Notes under the pieces: model-generated
Told to the model about the DNA's origin: nothing
Databases searched by the model: none
What the model saw: the letters and a program-made list of their open reading frames with translations, nothing else
From: Alicyclobacillus suci
GTDB taxonomy: Bacteria > Bacillota > Bacilli > Alicyclobacillales > Alicyclobacillaceae
Length of the DNA stretch: 64,000 nucleotides
Reading direction: 5' to 3'
Assembly: GCF_017329615.1 (NCBI RefSeq)
Contig: NZ_JAFMTW010000017.1
Span: forward strand, 1-64,000
Position numbers and translations under genes: made by a program
In this document: in pieces, positions 27,274 through 35,302 of the stretch
Layout: each line of letters opens with the position of its first letter
Position numbering within the stretch: position 1 is the first letter of the stretch

Positions 27274-28563
27274 ATGTTATCTACTCGACAAATTCTCCAC
27301 GTCGATATGAATGCGTTCTACGCGTCGTGTCACGCGGCGGAAGAGCCGAACAAATATGCAAATCGCCCAGTTGCTGTCGCCGGCAGTCCGGAAACTCGAC
27401 ATGGAATTGTCGTCACCGCGAGTTACGAAGCGCGACGCCGCGGCGTGAAGACGACGATGACCGTGCAAGAAGCGTTGCGCGTATGCAACGATCTCATATT
27501 CATTCCACCCGATTTCGCACTATATCGCAAATACGCACGGCGCGTTTTCGATATCGTCAGACGGTTCACCCCGCTGGTAGAAATCGTCAGCATCGACGAA
27601 TGCTATGCGGATGTAACAGGCAGTCGTCAATTTGGCGACGGACTGACGATTGCAAAGACCATTCAAGACACGATTCGAGATGAATTGCAACTCCCCTGCT
27701 CGATTGGCGTCGCCAACAGCAAGTTTTTTGCGAAAATGGGCAGCAATTTAAAAAAACCGATGGGCATCTCCCACATCAGTTCATCTAATTTCCAAACGAT
27801 TCTTTGGCCGATGTCTGTCGAGGAAATCCACGGTGTAGGTGACAAAACCGCGGCCAAACTACAAAGTATCGGCATTCGCACCATCGGGCAATTCGCGCTG
27901 GCCAGTGACAGCTTGATTATGCATCTCCTAGGCGTTCGCGGACTCGAACTCAAACGATTCGTGAATGGCGAAGACGACCGGCCAGTCTCTCCCAATCCCG
28001 CTCCCGCCAAAAGCATTGGCCATTCCATCACGTTGCCAAACGACGTCACCGACATGGAAACCCTGCGGCGCGTCTTACTAAACTTGTCCGACCAAATCGG
28101 TCGGCGCATGCGCAAACATCAGGTCATTGGCCGCGTCTTGACGCTCACCATTCGATATGAAAATCGCGAGACGGTGACACGGCGCAAACTGCTCGATTAC
28201 CGGACAGACTTGACCGAACATATTTATCAGCATGCCCAAACGCTGTTACAATCCAACTGGCAGGTGAAGAGACCCATTCGCCTCATCGGCATCTCTATGA
28301 GTGACTTTAGCGAAAAAGACAACTCGTCAGAAGTGGCTTTGCAGACAGATTTGTTCCAATTGACCAAACAACAGGCAGAATTTGAACACGATACGAAATT
28401 GGAAAAACTGACGCGCGTCACAGACGCCTTGCGGAATCGCTTCGGAGAGAATATTCTCGTCAAAGGACGAATGTTACAACCGGATAACAGTAATGTGCTG
28501 CGCGATCATCGCTCGCGCGGCACATCACTGCAAAAGGACCGGTTGTTTGAAGAGGAGCCATGA
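27274..28563 (+). CDS. dinB: DNA polymerase IV (Y-family translesion polymerase)
   Basis: 429 aa from ATG 27274, behind AAAGGAGG. Longer open frame upstream runs antisense to argR and is not used. Catalytic residues are in LHVDMNAFYAS and VEIVSIDECYADVTG. Also present are the YEARRRGVKT motif, a helix-hairpin-helix thumb (VEEIHGVGDKTAAKLQSIGI) and the little-finger domain. Bypasses DNA lesions at low fidelity. I saw no clear LexA box upstream. Confidence 0.94.
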   Translation: MLSTRQILHVDMNAFYASCHAAEEPNKYANRPVAVAGSPETRHGIVVTASYEARRRGVKTTMTVQEALRVCNDLIFIPPDFALYRKYARRVFDIVRRFTPLVEIVSIDECYADVTGSRQFGDGLTIAKTIQDTIRDELQLPCSIGVANSKFFAKMGSNLKKPMGISHISSSNFQTILWPMSVEEIHGVGDKTAAKLQSIGIRTIGQFALASDSLIMHLLGVRGLELKRFVNGEDDRPVSPNPAPAKSIGHSITLPNDVTDMETLRRVLLNLSDQIGRRMRKHQVIGRVLTLTIRYENRETVTRRKLLDYRTDLTEHIYQHAQTLLQSNWQVKRPIRLIGISMSDFSEKDNSSEVALQTDLFQLTKQQAEFEHDTKLEKLTRVTDALRNRFGENILVKGRMLQPDNSNVLRDHRSRGTSLQKDRLFEEEP

Positions 28564-28567
28564 AACC

Positions 28568-28669
28568 GTGGAATTTATGAACGGTACGTTTGACCCGATT
28601 GGTACCATCATTTTATGTGTGCTTTGTGCAATTGGCGCCGTGATTTGGGTGACGCGCAACGCCAAATAA
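28568..28669 (+). CDS. Possible 33-residue single-helix membrane peptide
   Basis: A GTG at 28568 (or ATG 28577) opens a short frame coding MEFMNGTFDPIGTI, then a hydrophobic helix of about 18 residues, then VTRNAK. It begins five bases after dinB stops, with GAGGAG at the end of dinB as a ribosome-binding site about 12-20 bases away. Plausible small membrane protein co-transcribed with dinB, but supported only by layout. Confidence 0.4.
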   Translation: MEFMNGTFDPIGTIILCVLCAIGAVIWVTRNAK

Positions 28670-28684
28670 CGTTTGGCGGCATGG

Positions 28685-28972
28685 TCATCCGCGCAAACGC
28701 CGAACCTCCGGGCGCAGCCCTTGCGACTTGACTTCAATTTCTTGTTGCTCGAGCAGGCGTTTGCGCTCCTTGTCCGCGCCAAACAAAAAATACAAGTTGG
28801 CGCCGACACAAAGAGCGACAAACAACAACCAAACCACAGTAAACGTCCCAGCCATTCCGTGGGCCAATCTCGGTAGCTTCGGAACCCCATATACCGTTAA
28901 TCCAATCAGTGCACATGTATAAATCAGTGATTTTTGGCGGCTATTTGCCACGTTTGCCACTTTTCTGCGCAT
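28685..28972 (-). CDS. Small two-helix membrane protein
   Basis: 95 aa from ATG 28972, with AAAGGGG seven bases upstream. The longer open frame has no ribosome-binding site. A basic N-terminus is followed by two hydrophobic helices (about 15-32 and 40-65). A charged amphipathic tail follows (ADKERKRLLEQQEIEVKSQG) that looks coiled. It converges on dinB. No family recognised. Confidence 0.62.
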   Translation of the reverse strand: MRRKVANVANSRQKSLIYTCALIGLTVYGVPKLPRLAHGMAGTFTVVWLLFVALCVGANLYFLFGADKERKRLLEQQEIEVKSQGLRPEVRRLRG

Positions 28973-29179
28973 CTTTATGCCCCTTTCACCGTGTGTTACT
29001 TCTCTTGTCCACGTTATGCCCAGGCTGTCCAAGTTATGTCTTCCGGACATTTGCCAATCCGGTACCACGATAACGGGGCTTTCCCACCAAAAGACGCAAC
29101 CGATTCGCTGTTTCACGCATAGACCATGGCGTGTTGACGCAAATTGAAGGGGACATCAGTTATCTAGGAGGATGATTGG

Positions 29180-29431
29180 ATGAGCGTACTCGACAGCTTT
29201 GACAATTGGCGCGAGTTCTTGGGGGAACACGTAGATAAGGCGCAAAAAATGGGGTTTAGCGACGATCAGATTACCAACGTAGCTTCGAAAATGGGCGAAT
29301 TCCTGGCGGATCGGGTTGACCCGAAAAATCCGGAACAACGCCTGTTGAAGGAAATGTGGGATGCAGGCGACGAGCAGGAGCGCCACACCCTCGCAGGCTT
29401 GATGGTCAAAATGTCCGACAAAGCTCACTGA
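29180..29431 (+). CDS. DUF3243 family protein (YmfJ-like)
   Basis: 83 aa, ATG 29180 behind AGGAGGATGATTGG. All-helical and acidic. The pattern MSVLDSFDNWREFLGEHVDKA ... MGEFLADRVDPKNPEQRLLKEMW matches the DUF3243/YmfJ family of Bacilli, which has no assigned function. Monocistronic, with a strong terminator directly after the stop. Confidence 0.82.
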   Translation: MSVLDSFDNWREFLGEHVDKAQKMGFSDDQITNVASKMGEFLADRVDPKNPEQRLLKEMWDAGDEQERHTLAGLMVKMSDKAH

Positions 29432-29433
29432 AA

Positions 29434-29466
29434 AAGATGGGGGAGGCAACTCCCCCATCTTTTTTA
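29434..29466. terminator. Bidirectional intrinsic terminator
   Basis: GATGGGGGA and TCCCCCATC form a 9-bp stem with loop GGCAAC, flanked by AAAAA and TTTTTT. It ends the DUF3243 gene and, on the minus strand, may end the UPF0173 unit. Confidence 0.9.
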
Positions 29467-29512
29467 TAGGCAACGCTTCATCACAGTTATTTCATCATAG
29501 AGCACCAACGCA

Positions 29513-30199
29513 TCAAAATTCTGCACTGTCCCCGATATTCAACCGAATTCCTTTTATGCCCTTGGCGTCCAAGTCGCGCACGAACTGGTCAGCATCTTGG
29601 TTAATCAGCGGGAACGTATTATAGTGCATCGGAATGACATGTTTCGCGCCAACCCACTCTGCAGCAATCAGCGCATCCTCAGGTCCCATAGTGAAGTTGT
29701 CACCTATCGGCAACAACGCGACATCGATGTCGTTCAATGCGCCAATGACCGTCTTCATGTCGCCAAACAGCCCCGTGTCGCCAGCGTGGTACACAGTCTT
29801 ACCACCCATCGTGATGAGAAAGCCAACCGGCGGACCTACGTAGCGAAACGCATTCCCTTCCTCGATGCCAGAGCCGTGGAATGCGAGCGTCAACTTCACC
29901 CGTCCAAATGGAAAATCATGCTTCCCACCAATGTGCAGCGGGTGTACATTTAACCCCTTCGTGCCATAGTAGGTCGCCAGTTCATTCGGCGCGATAATCG
30001 TCGCATTGTTCTTGCGGGCAATCGGTTCAGCGTCGAGCACGTGATCAGCGTGACCATGTGTGAGCAATACGTAGGACACCTCTACGTCCTCCGGTTGAAT
30101 GACCGCTTTGTCGTTTCCGCTCAAAAATGGGTCAATGATAATGCGATGTCCGTCGTGTTCAAGGATGAAGCAGGATTGACCGTGGTATGTAACCTTCAT
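29513..30199 (-). CDS. UPF0173 metal-dependent hydrolase (YtkL-like)
   Basis: 228 aa. Metallo-beta-lactamase fold with the metal motif THGHADHVLD and later histidines in YHAGDTGLFGD and VIPMHYNTFP. The start MKVTYHGQSCFILE is typical of UPF0173. The substrate is not established for this family. ATG 30199 overlaps the last base of the upstream gene's stop codon (TAATG), so the two are translationally coupled. Confidence 0.9.
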   Translation of the reverse strand: MKVTYHGQSCFILEHDGHRIIIDPFLSGNDKAVIQPEDVEVSYVLLTHGHADHVLDAEPIARKNNATIIAPNELATYYGTKGLNVHPLHIGGKHDFPFGRVKLTLAFHGSGIEEGNAFRYVGPPVGFLITMGGKTVYHAGDTGLFGDMKTVIGALNDIDVALLPIGDNFTMGPEDALIAAEWVGAKHVIPMHYNTFPLINQDADQFVRDLDAKGIKGIRLNIGDSAEF

Positions 30200-30573
30200 T
30201 AGGATTGCCCCATTTCCTTGTAGATTTCCTCCAGGGAGAGTAGACTGACCTCGTTCAGCAAGTCAGACAGGAGTTTTTGCACATCCATGACTAGCACCTG
30301 CAGTTCCATATCTGCCTGCAGATAGGTTCTAGCGTCCATATTGAGTCCGATGACGTCGCTGAGTTTTTGCATCTGCGACATCTCTTCGTCGCTTACAGAC
30401 TGGCCCATCATCTGTTTCGCTTGTAACTGAAACTGCCGACGCTTAAAATCCTGAACCATTCGTTTGATCGATTCATCCTGTTCAATCGACTGTTTTGCTT
30501 TTTTCGCTCGTAAGAATGCATCCGACTCGCGAATGGCCCGAATCAGTTCGTGCGCCTTGTCATGTGGATTCAA
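30199..30573 (-). CDS. YlbF/YmcA family protein (RicF/RicA-like)
   Basis: 124 aa and helical: two long amphipathic helices around FRRRQFQ-like basic and MQKLSDVIGLN segments, typical of the YlbF family (PF06133). In B. subtilis the family forms the Ric complex that affects RNase Y, competence and sporulation. This one may be RicF- or YmcA-like or a third paralogue (YheA). It precedes and overlaps the UPF0173 gene. Exact orthology is uncertain. Confidence 0.78.
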   Translation of the reverse strand: MNPHDKAHELIRAIRESDAFLRAKKAKQSIEQDESIKRMVQDFKRRQFQLQAKQMMGQSVSDEEMSQMQKLSDVIGLNMDARTYLQADMELQVLVMDVQKLLSDLLNEVSLLSLEEIYKEMGQS

Positions 30574-30690
30574 CCTATCGCCTCCTCCCCTTCGTTCACT
30601 TTATTATAAGTCGACGGATTTTTGTGGTACAAGGACGACCGCCACGAGAAAATTCGTTATAGTAGAATCAAGTACGCAGGAGGAACGCCC

Positions 30691-31086
30691 ATGAACGAAC
30701 ATCCAACGACAATCTACGAGGCTATCGGTGGCGCCGCAACAATGGAAAAACTCGTCGACGCATTTTATAATCGGGTCGAGCAAGACAAGCTGCTCCGGCC
30801 TCTGTTTCCATCTTCATTTGACGATGTAAAACAACGCCAATATTGGTTTCTCACCCAATTATTCGGTGGCGAAAGACTGTACGAGGCAAATCGGGGCAAC
30901 CCTATGTTGCGCGCGCGGCATCTACCATTCCCCATTACAAACCGGCATGCCAAGGCGTGGCTAGTCTGCATGGAGGGCGCCATGATAGAAGCAGAAATCC
31001 CCGAGCCCGCCAGAGAAGCGATGATGCATCGATTGACCATGACCGCCTATCATATGGTCAACACAGATGAACCCATAACGGAGTAG
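30691..31086 (+). CDS. Group II truncated haemoglobin (YjbI-like)
   Basis: 131 aa from ATG 30691 behind GGAGGAAC. Two-over-two globin: TIYEAIGGAATMEKLVDAFYNRV, then FPSSFDDVKQRQYWFLTQLFGG. The proximal histidine is in HLPFPITNRHAKAWLVCM, and the group II distal Trp is in KAWL. Binds O2/NO at haem; B. subtilis YjbI acts with thiol-redox proteins. It is divergent from the ylbF gene and followed by an XRE regulator 26 bases downstream, probably in one operon. Confidence 0.9.
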   Translation: MNEHPTTIYEAIGGAATMEKLVDAFYNRVEQDKLLRPLFPSSFDDVKQRQYWFLTQLFGGERLYEANRGNPMLRARHLPFPITNRHAKAWLVCMEGAMIEAEIPEPAREAMMHRLTMTAYHMVNTDEPITE

Positions 31087-31112
31087 AACGGATTTGACGA
31101 GGTGAATCGGCA

Positions 31113-31601
31113 TTGACTACCACTGGAGAAAATATTGCATCTCTGCGCAAAGCGCTCGGCTTGACCCAGGCCAAGCTAGCTAAACAAGCCGGGATTTCAA
31201 CAAGTGCCGTCGCCATGTATGAAACAAACCGGCGACAACCTGACGAAGCCACCATCCGCTCGCTCGCGGCGGCTCTCGGAACAGACGTGCGTGACCTTAT
31301 CGGTTCAGCAGAAGCTGACAATGCCGACGCCAACGCCAAGCTGACACCGAAGCATTCGGCATCGCCCGCAGGCGCGACGAAGGAAAACTCAAACGAAACA
31401 TCTGGAGCGAGTAAAAAAGCTGGAGCGGTCGAATCTGGGTGGACGAACTTAGCGCTGTCTCGAGAGGAAGCGCGATTTATTTTATTTATGCGCATGCATC
31501 CGGACGCACTGCCATTTATTCAAGAATACATGACTGCCGATACGGAAAAACGCAAACAAATTGAAAAGGCCTGGCGCCTCATTCAGGCGTTCCAGACCTA
31601 A
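31113..31601 (+). CDS. XRE-family transcriptional regulator
   Basis: 162 aa, TTG 31113 behind GAGGTGA. N-terminal helix-turn-helix of the Cro/CI type (about 5-65, LGLTQAKLAKQAGISTSAVAMYE). A low-complexity Ala/Asn/Ser/Thr linker (about 68-110) is followed by a helical C-terminal part (LSREEARFILFMRMHPDALP). It follows the truncated globin on the same strand, so it could be co-expressed. The C-terminal sensor function is unknown. Confidence 0.82.
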   Translation: MTTTGENIASLRKALGLTQAKLAKQAGISTSAVAMYETNRRQPDEATIRSLAAALGTDVRDLIGSAEADNADANAKLTPKHSASPAGATKENSNETSGASKKAGAVESGWTNLALSREEARFILFMRMHPDALPFIQEYMTADTEKRKQIEKAWRLIQAFQT

Positions 31602-31691
31602 TTTTCACGAGGATTGCGCAAGAATGCGCATAGCTCATACATAGACACAAGCTCAAGCGCTCCCGACGCAGCGCTCGTATGTGTTCCACCG

Positions 31692-32381
31692 TTATCGTCG
31701 GTTGACGTCGTTGCGATACGCGACCGGGTCTTGATAACCCGCTTCGGCAAAGCCTTTGAGCCGCAAACGGCAACTGTCGCACTCACCACATGCAACTTCC
31801 TCACCGACGTAACAGCTAGTCGTCAATTGATACGGAACGTTCAGTTCCATGCCCCTGCGAATAATTTCCGCCTTGGTCCAATGAAGCAGTGGCGTTTCGA
31901 TTCGGATGGGTCGCCCCTCCACGCCTGCCTTCGTACCGCTGGCAATCGTCGTCTGTACTGCCTCAATAAACGCTGGTCGGCAGTCTGGATAGCCGCTGTA
32001 ATCTAACGCGTTGACGCCGATATAAATCGCCTCTGCCCCAATGACCTCTGCATAAGATGCCGCCATCGACAAAAACAGCAGGTTACGCCCCGGCACATAG
32101 GTGACTGGAATATCTTCCGAAACACCATCTTGCGGCACTTCGATTTCGTCGTCCGTCAGAGCACTTCCTCCAATCTGGCGAAGAAAATCGAGTTTCACAA
32201 TCCGATGGTCAGACGCCTGATAATGCTTTGCAACCTCGACGGCGCAAACCAGTTCACGATTGTGCCGTTGTCCATAATCGAACGTAAGCGGGTACAAATC
32301 GTAGCCTGCCGCTTTGGCCAGGCCCATACACGTAGTGCTATCTAATCCGCCACTTAAAATCACGACGGCTTTGGCCATCAT
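31692..32381 (-). CDS. queC: 7-cyano-7-deazaguanine (preQ0) synthase
   Basis: 229 aa. The PP-loop ATPase motif is in VVILSGGLDSTT (near 7-17). Four zinc-binding cysteines sit near the C-terminus (SCYVGEEVACGECDSC). Converts 7-carboxy-7-deazaguanine to preQ0 in queuosine synthesis. It is alone here: queD, queE and queF are not in the window, and I could not recognise a preQ1 riboswitch upstream. A possible TATAAT lies on the minus strand near 32441-32446. Confidence 0.94.
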   Translation of the reverse strand: MMAKAVVILSGGLDSTTCMGLAKAAGYDLYPLTFDYGQRHNRELVCAVEVAKHYQASDHRIVKLDFLRQIGGSALTDDEIEVPQDGVSEDIPVTYVPGRNLLFLSMAASYAEVIGAEAIYIGVNALDYSGYPDCRPAFIEAVQTTIASGTKAGVEGRPIRIETPLLHWTKAEIIRRGMELNVPYQLTTSCYVGEEVACGECDSCRLRLKGFAEAGYQDPVAYRNDVNRR

Positions 32382-32512
32382 CTGTCCACTCCAGTCTGGA
32401 ATTCACTTTTGCCAATGCTGAACCAGCCCAACATCTACTCTATTATAACCAAACTGGCCATTCACCTATCTAGGAAATCTATAGCGTAAAAATAAAATAA
32501 TTGGTAGAATAT

Positions 32513-32544
32513 ACCCAAAGTGTTTCCAATCATATACTTGGGGT
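32513..32544 (+). promoter_or_regulatory. Hairpin that could cover the ribosome-binding site of the SLH gene
   Basis: ACCCAAAGTGT (32513-32523) can pair with ATACTTGGGGT (32534-32544) around a 10-base loop, with one mismatch and one G-T pair. The right arm contains the GGGGT ribosome-binding site of GTG 32551. It would act only if transcription starts upstream of 32513; a possible TAGAAT at 32505-32510 would start too late. Confidence 0.35.
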
Positions 32545-32550
32545 GATCTA

Positions 32551-34803
32551 GTGCAATATGTTCATAAGCGATTTCATGTGGTCCTCTTGAGTAGTATCGT
32601 CGTTCTTAGCACAGGCCTATCGACCGCACTTGCCGCGGATAACGACGGGAGCGCAAGCGATAATTCGCCTGCGGCTACGACATCGGGCAGTACCTCGCCT
32701 AAATATTCTAGTGACGACGCCATCAACATCGCAAAAAAACTCGTCCCAGAACTGTTCGCAAACAATCAGAACCCAACCGTCAGCTTAGGTCCCAATCCGA
32801 CCGTCAAAGGTCAATTGGATTATCAGTTGAACTGGTCGCCCGTGGCGATGAACAACCAACCCGGCCCGCGCTTGACCAACGCTTATGCAAATATCGCAAT
32901 CGATGCGAATACAGGAGACGTCATTCAGTTTAATCAAGATGGTAGTGCGTGGACGGATCCGACGAAGACGATTTCGGGCAGTGCAGCCCAGCAAAAAGCT
33001 GAAAACTGGTTGGCGAAACTCACGCCAACCCATTATCAGGACTTATCCATTCAGCCCGGGTCTGGCGCCGAAAACGGCGGGTTTGTCTTTCTCTTCGTCC
33101 GCAAAGTAAACGGCATCATTGCCCCGTTTAACCAGGCCGTCATTCACCTAGACAACCTCGGCAACCTAATCGAGTACAATCTGTCTTGGCAAGATGTCCA
33201 ATTGCCGAGCGTACCGTCCACCCTTCTCACACCAGCGGATGCTGCGACTCGATATCAGAATAATTTGATTTTATCATTACAATACCAACCGCAGTTCACA
33301 CGCAATGGGGCAGGACCTCAGCAACTCGTATATGCGCCAACTACGTCGGCGTTGAATCCCCTCAACCCGCTTCCTGCGCTGGACGCCGTAACAGGACTTC
33401 CACTGGACGCAACCGGTACGCCAATCCCCGCATCATCAGGCAACAGCACAGGGATAACCCCGGAAGCACCCCTTGTCGCAGACGGTCCGCACGCTCTGCC
33501 AAAGGCTTCGGCAAAGCCATACACAACCGCCCAATTACAAACGCAAATCGCGCAACAATTGGGGCTCGCGGCACCGGACTGGAACATCAGCAGTGGGACG
33601 GGGCAAAGCCTCTCGTCATCTGGAGAGTTTGCCCAGCACCCAATTGTCGACTTCAACTATGTCAATTCCAATACTGGGAAGACCCTCTCTGTCAGCGTCG
33701 ATGCAACAGATGGCATCATCACAGACTACGACAGCGGGGGGGTGGTACAACCCACCGCCACATCCGCGCCGCAACTGTCCCTTCAAGCCTTACAAGCAAA
33801 CGCGAACGCGGCGGTTGAAAAGCTCTATCCGACCCTCACAGGCGCCTTCGCCATCGAGCCGACGAGTCAAGCCAACGTGATGAACGGGCAAGTGATGTTT
33901 ACTTACGACCTCTTCATCAACGGAATCCAAATTCCAGCACTGAACGTCGTCTTGAATGCGTTTACTGGGGAACTGGAAAATGCAAATTTATCCGTTGACC
34001 CAAGCGCATCCTTCCCTTCCCCAGCAAACGCCATCTCGGTATCAGACGCGAAGGCGGACTTTCTGAAACAAGACCCTGTCGAACTGCAGTACTTTCTTCC
34101 GATTGTAAAAAATGCGTCAGGCGACCAACAGTACCCCCTCCAGTACGCAGACCAGGCAAAATTGGTTTACGCGCCAGCACCACTGCCAGACGAAACAGGA
34201 ATATTAGACGCATTGACAGGAAAATTGATTCCGGCCAACAACGGCTTGTTATCAACACCCGTGAACTTGCCGAAAAACGCGACCCCAGCCCAGGTGGCCA
34301 TTACAAAACTACAAGCTAATGGTTTCCTGCCAAGTGGCACCATCGACCCGAAGGCCACCATCAGCCGCGCAGAATTTATCGCTTGGCTGTCAAATGCCTA
34401 CCAGTACGACATCTCCGGGTCACCAGCACCGCAATTTCCGGACGTTTCCGCAGACAATCCGTACGCTACAAACATCTCCGAGGCACTGATGCAAGGGTGG
34501 CTACCGGGAAATGGAGACCTGTCGCCCGCTTCCGCGTTGACGCGACTAGCTGCTGCCAATTGGCTTGTCGACTGGTTAGGTTGGCAAGGGCCAGCTGCAC
34601 ATCCGTCACTCTTTAAGCTCAACTACAAGGACGTCTCTGCAGTCCCCAAAGCTGATGAGGGAGCCGTGGCGATGATTAGCGGCGCAGGTATCATCCCCTT
34701 GGTGGATGGGAAATTCAACCCGAATCAGACGATGACGCAGGGTGACGCGGCAATCGCCTTAGTGAACGCCATCAACACATTCCTCGCTGGACAACAAGGG
34801 TGA
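32551..34803 (+). CDS. Large secreted surface protein with YcdB/PepSY-like repeats and SLH domains
   Basis: 750 aa, GTG 32551 behind TTGGGGTGAT. Signal peptide (about 8-29, ending TALAAD). The middle has two or more PepSY/YcdB-type modules, each with a DINTGDVIQF-like pattern (AIDANTGDVIQF, SVDATDGIITDYDSG, LNAFTGELENA). About residues 590-750 resemble three S-layer homology segments (ATISRAEFIAWLSNAYQ, PQFPDVSADNPYATNI, MTQGDAAIALVNAIN). Likely attached to the wall by the SLH part, with the PepSY part binding or inhibiting peptidases. Monocistronic. Exact function unknown. Confidence 0.82.
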   Translation: MQYVHKRFHVVLLSSIVVLSTGLSTALAADNDGSASDNSPAATTSGSTSPKYSSDDAINIAKKLVPELFANNQNPTVSLGPNPTVKGQLDYQLNWSPVAMNNQPGPRLTNAYANIAIDANTGDVIQFNQDGSAWTDPTKTISGSAAQQKAENWLAKLTPTHYQDLSIQPGSGAENGGFVFLFVRKVNGIIAPFNQAVIHLDNLGNLIEYNLSWQDVQLPSVPSTLLTPADAATRYQNNLILSLQYQPQFTRNGAGPQQLVYAPTTSALNPLNPLPALDAVTGLPLDATGTPIPASSGNSTGITPEAPLVADGPHALPKASAKPYTTAQLQTQIAQQLGLAAPDWNISSGTGQSLSSSGEFAQHPIVDFNYVNSNTGKTLSVSVDATDGIITDYDSGGVVQPTATSAPQLSLQALQANANAAVEKLYPTLTGAFAIEPTSQANVMNGQVMFTYDLFINGIQIPALNVVLNAFTGELENANLSVDPSASFPSPANAISVSDAKADFLKQDPVELQYFLPIVKNASGDQQYPLQYADQAKLVYAPAPLPDETGILDALTGKLIPANNGLLSTPVNLPKNATPAQVAITKLQANGFLPSGTIDPKATISRAEFIAWLSNAYQYDISGSPAPQFPDVSADNPYATNISEALMQGWLPGNGDLSPASALTRLAAANWLVDWLGWQGPAAHPSLFKLNYKDVSAVPKADEGAVAMISGAGIIPLVDGKFNPNQTMTQGDAAIALVNAINTFLAGQQG

Positions 34804-34867
34804 ACACGTGACAAATGATGTGTACACGATGAAGTCAGCATCGTGCCGGAGATACTCGGCCGATGAT

Positions 34868-34897
34868 TTGCACAAGTTTGTAGAAACATGCTAATAT
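34868..34897 (+). promoter_or_regulatory. Promoter of the ileS leader
   Basis: TTGCAC (34868-34873), 18 bases, then TAATAT (34892-34897) preceded by TGC as an extended -10. Transcription would begin near 34904, at the start of the T-box leader. Confidence 0.65.
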
Positions 34898-34903
34898 GTA
34901 CTA

Positions 34904-35236
34904 TCATTTCGACATGTGAGTCCATTGACGGGGCCGAGTAGCCACAAGCTGGTGCACTAGAGAGTGGGGATTGGTGGAAGCCCACGCACAGAGCGGTCGG
35001 TGAACATCTCCCCTGAGGAATCTGCTGAACGCTGCGCAATTTGGTGCGCCCAGTAAGCAGCATCGGGTTCTCCCGTTACAGAGAGGCGAATGACCGATTC
35101 CGTCGACGCGCTGATTATGCTGCGTTACCGTGCGGCATTCGACTGATGGAATGGCGCGGTCCTCTGGCTCCGCCATTAAGTTGGGTGGTACAGCGAGCAC
35201 AGCACTCGTCCCTTCGCGGGCGGGTGCTTTTTTCTT
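34904..35236 (+). promoter_or_regulatory. T-box leader of ileS (Ile specifier)
   Basis: GGTGGAAGCCC marks the distal part of stem I. TGAAC-ATC-TCC gives an AUC specifier at 35006-35008. GGGTGGTAC at 35184-35192 is the T-box antiterminator sequence. The terminator GCACTCGTCCC-TTCGC-GGGCGGGTGC (35203-35228) is followed by TTTTTT. Uncharged tRNA-Ile should allow read-through into ileS. Confidence 0.93.
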
Positions 35237-35302
35237 TGCTTACCTGGTCTACCCGTTTGTCACAACAGCCAGGAACAGGGTTAAACAAGAGGAGTGACGA
35301 CG

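Noticed and set aside
32382-32480. preQ1 riboswitch before queC
   Set aside because: I could not find the short pseudoknot pattern of known preQ1 classes; only a possible -10 is seen.
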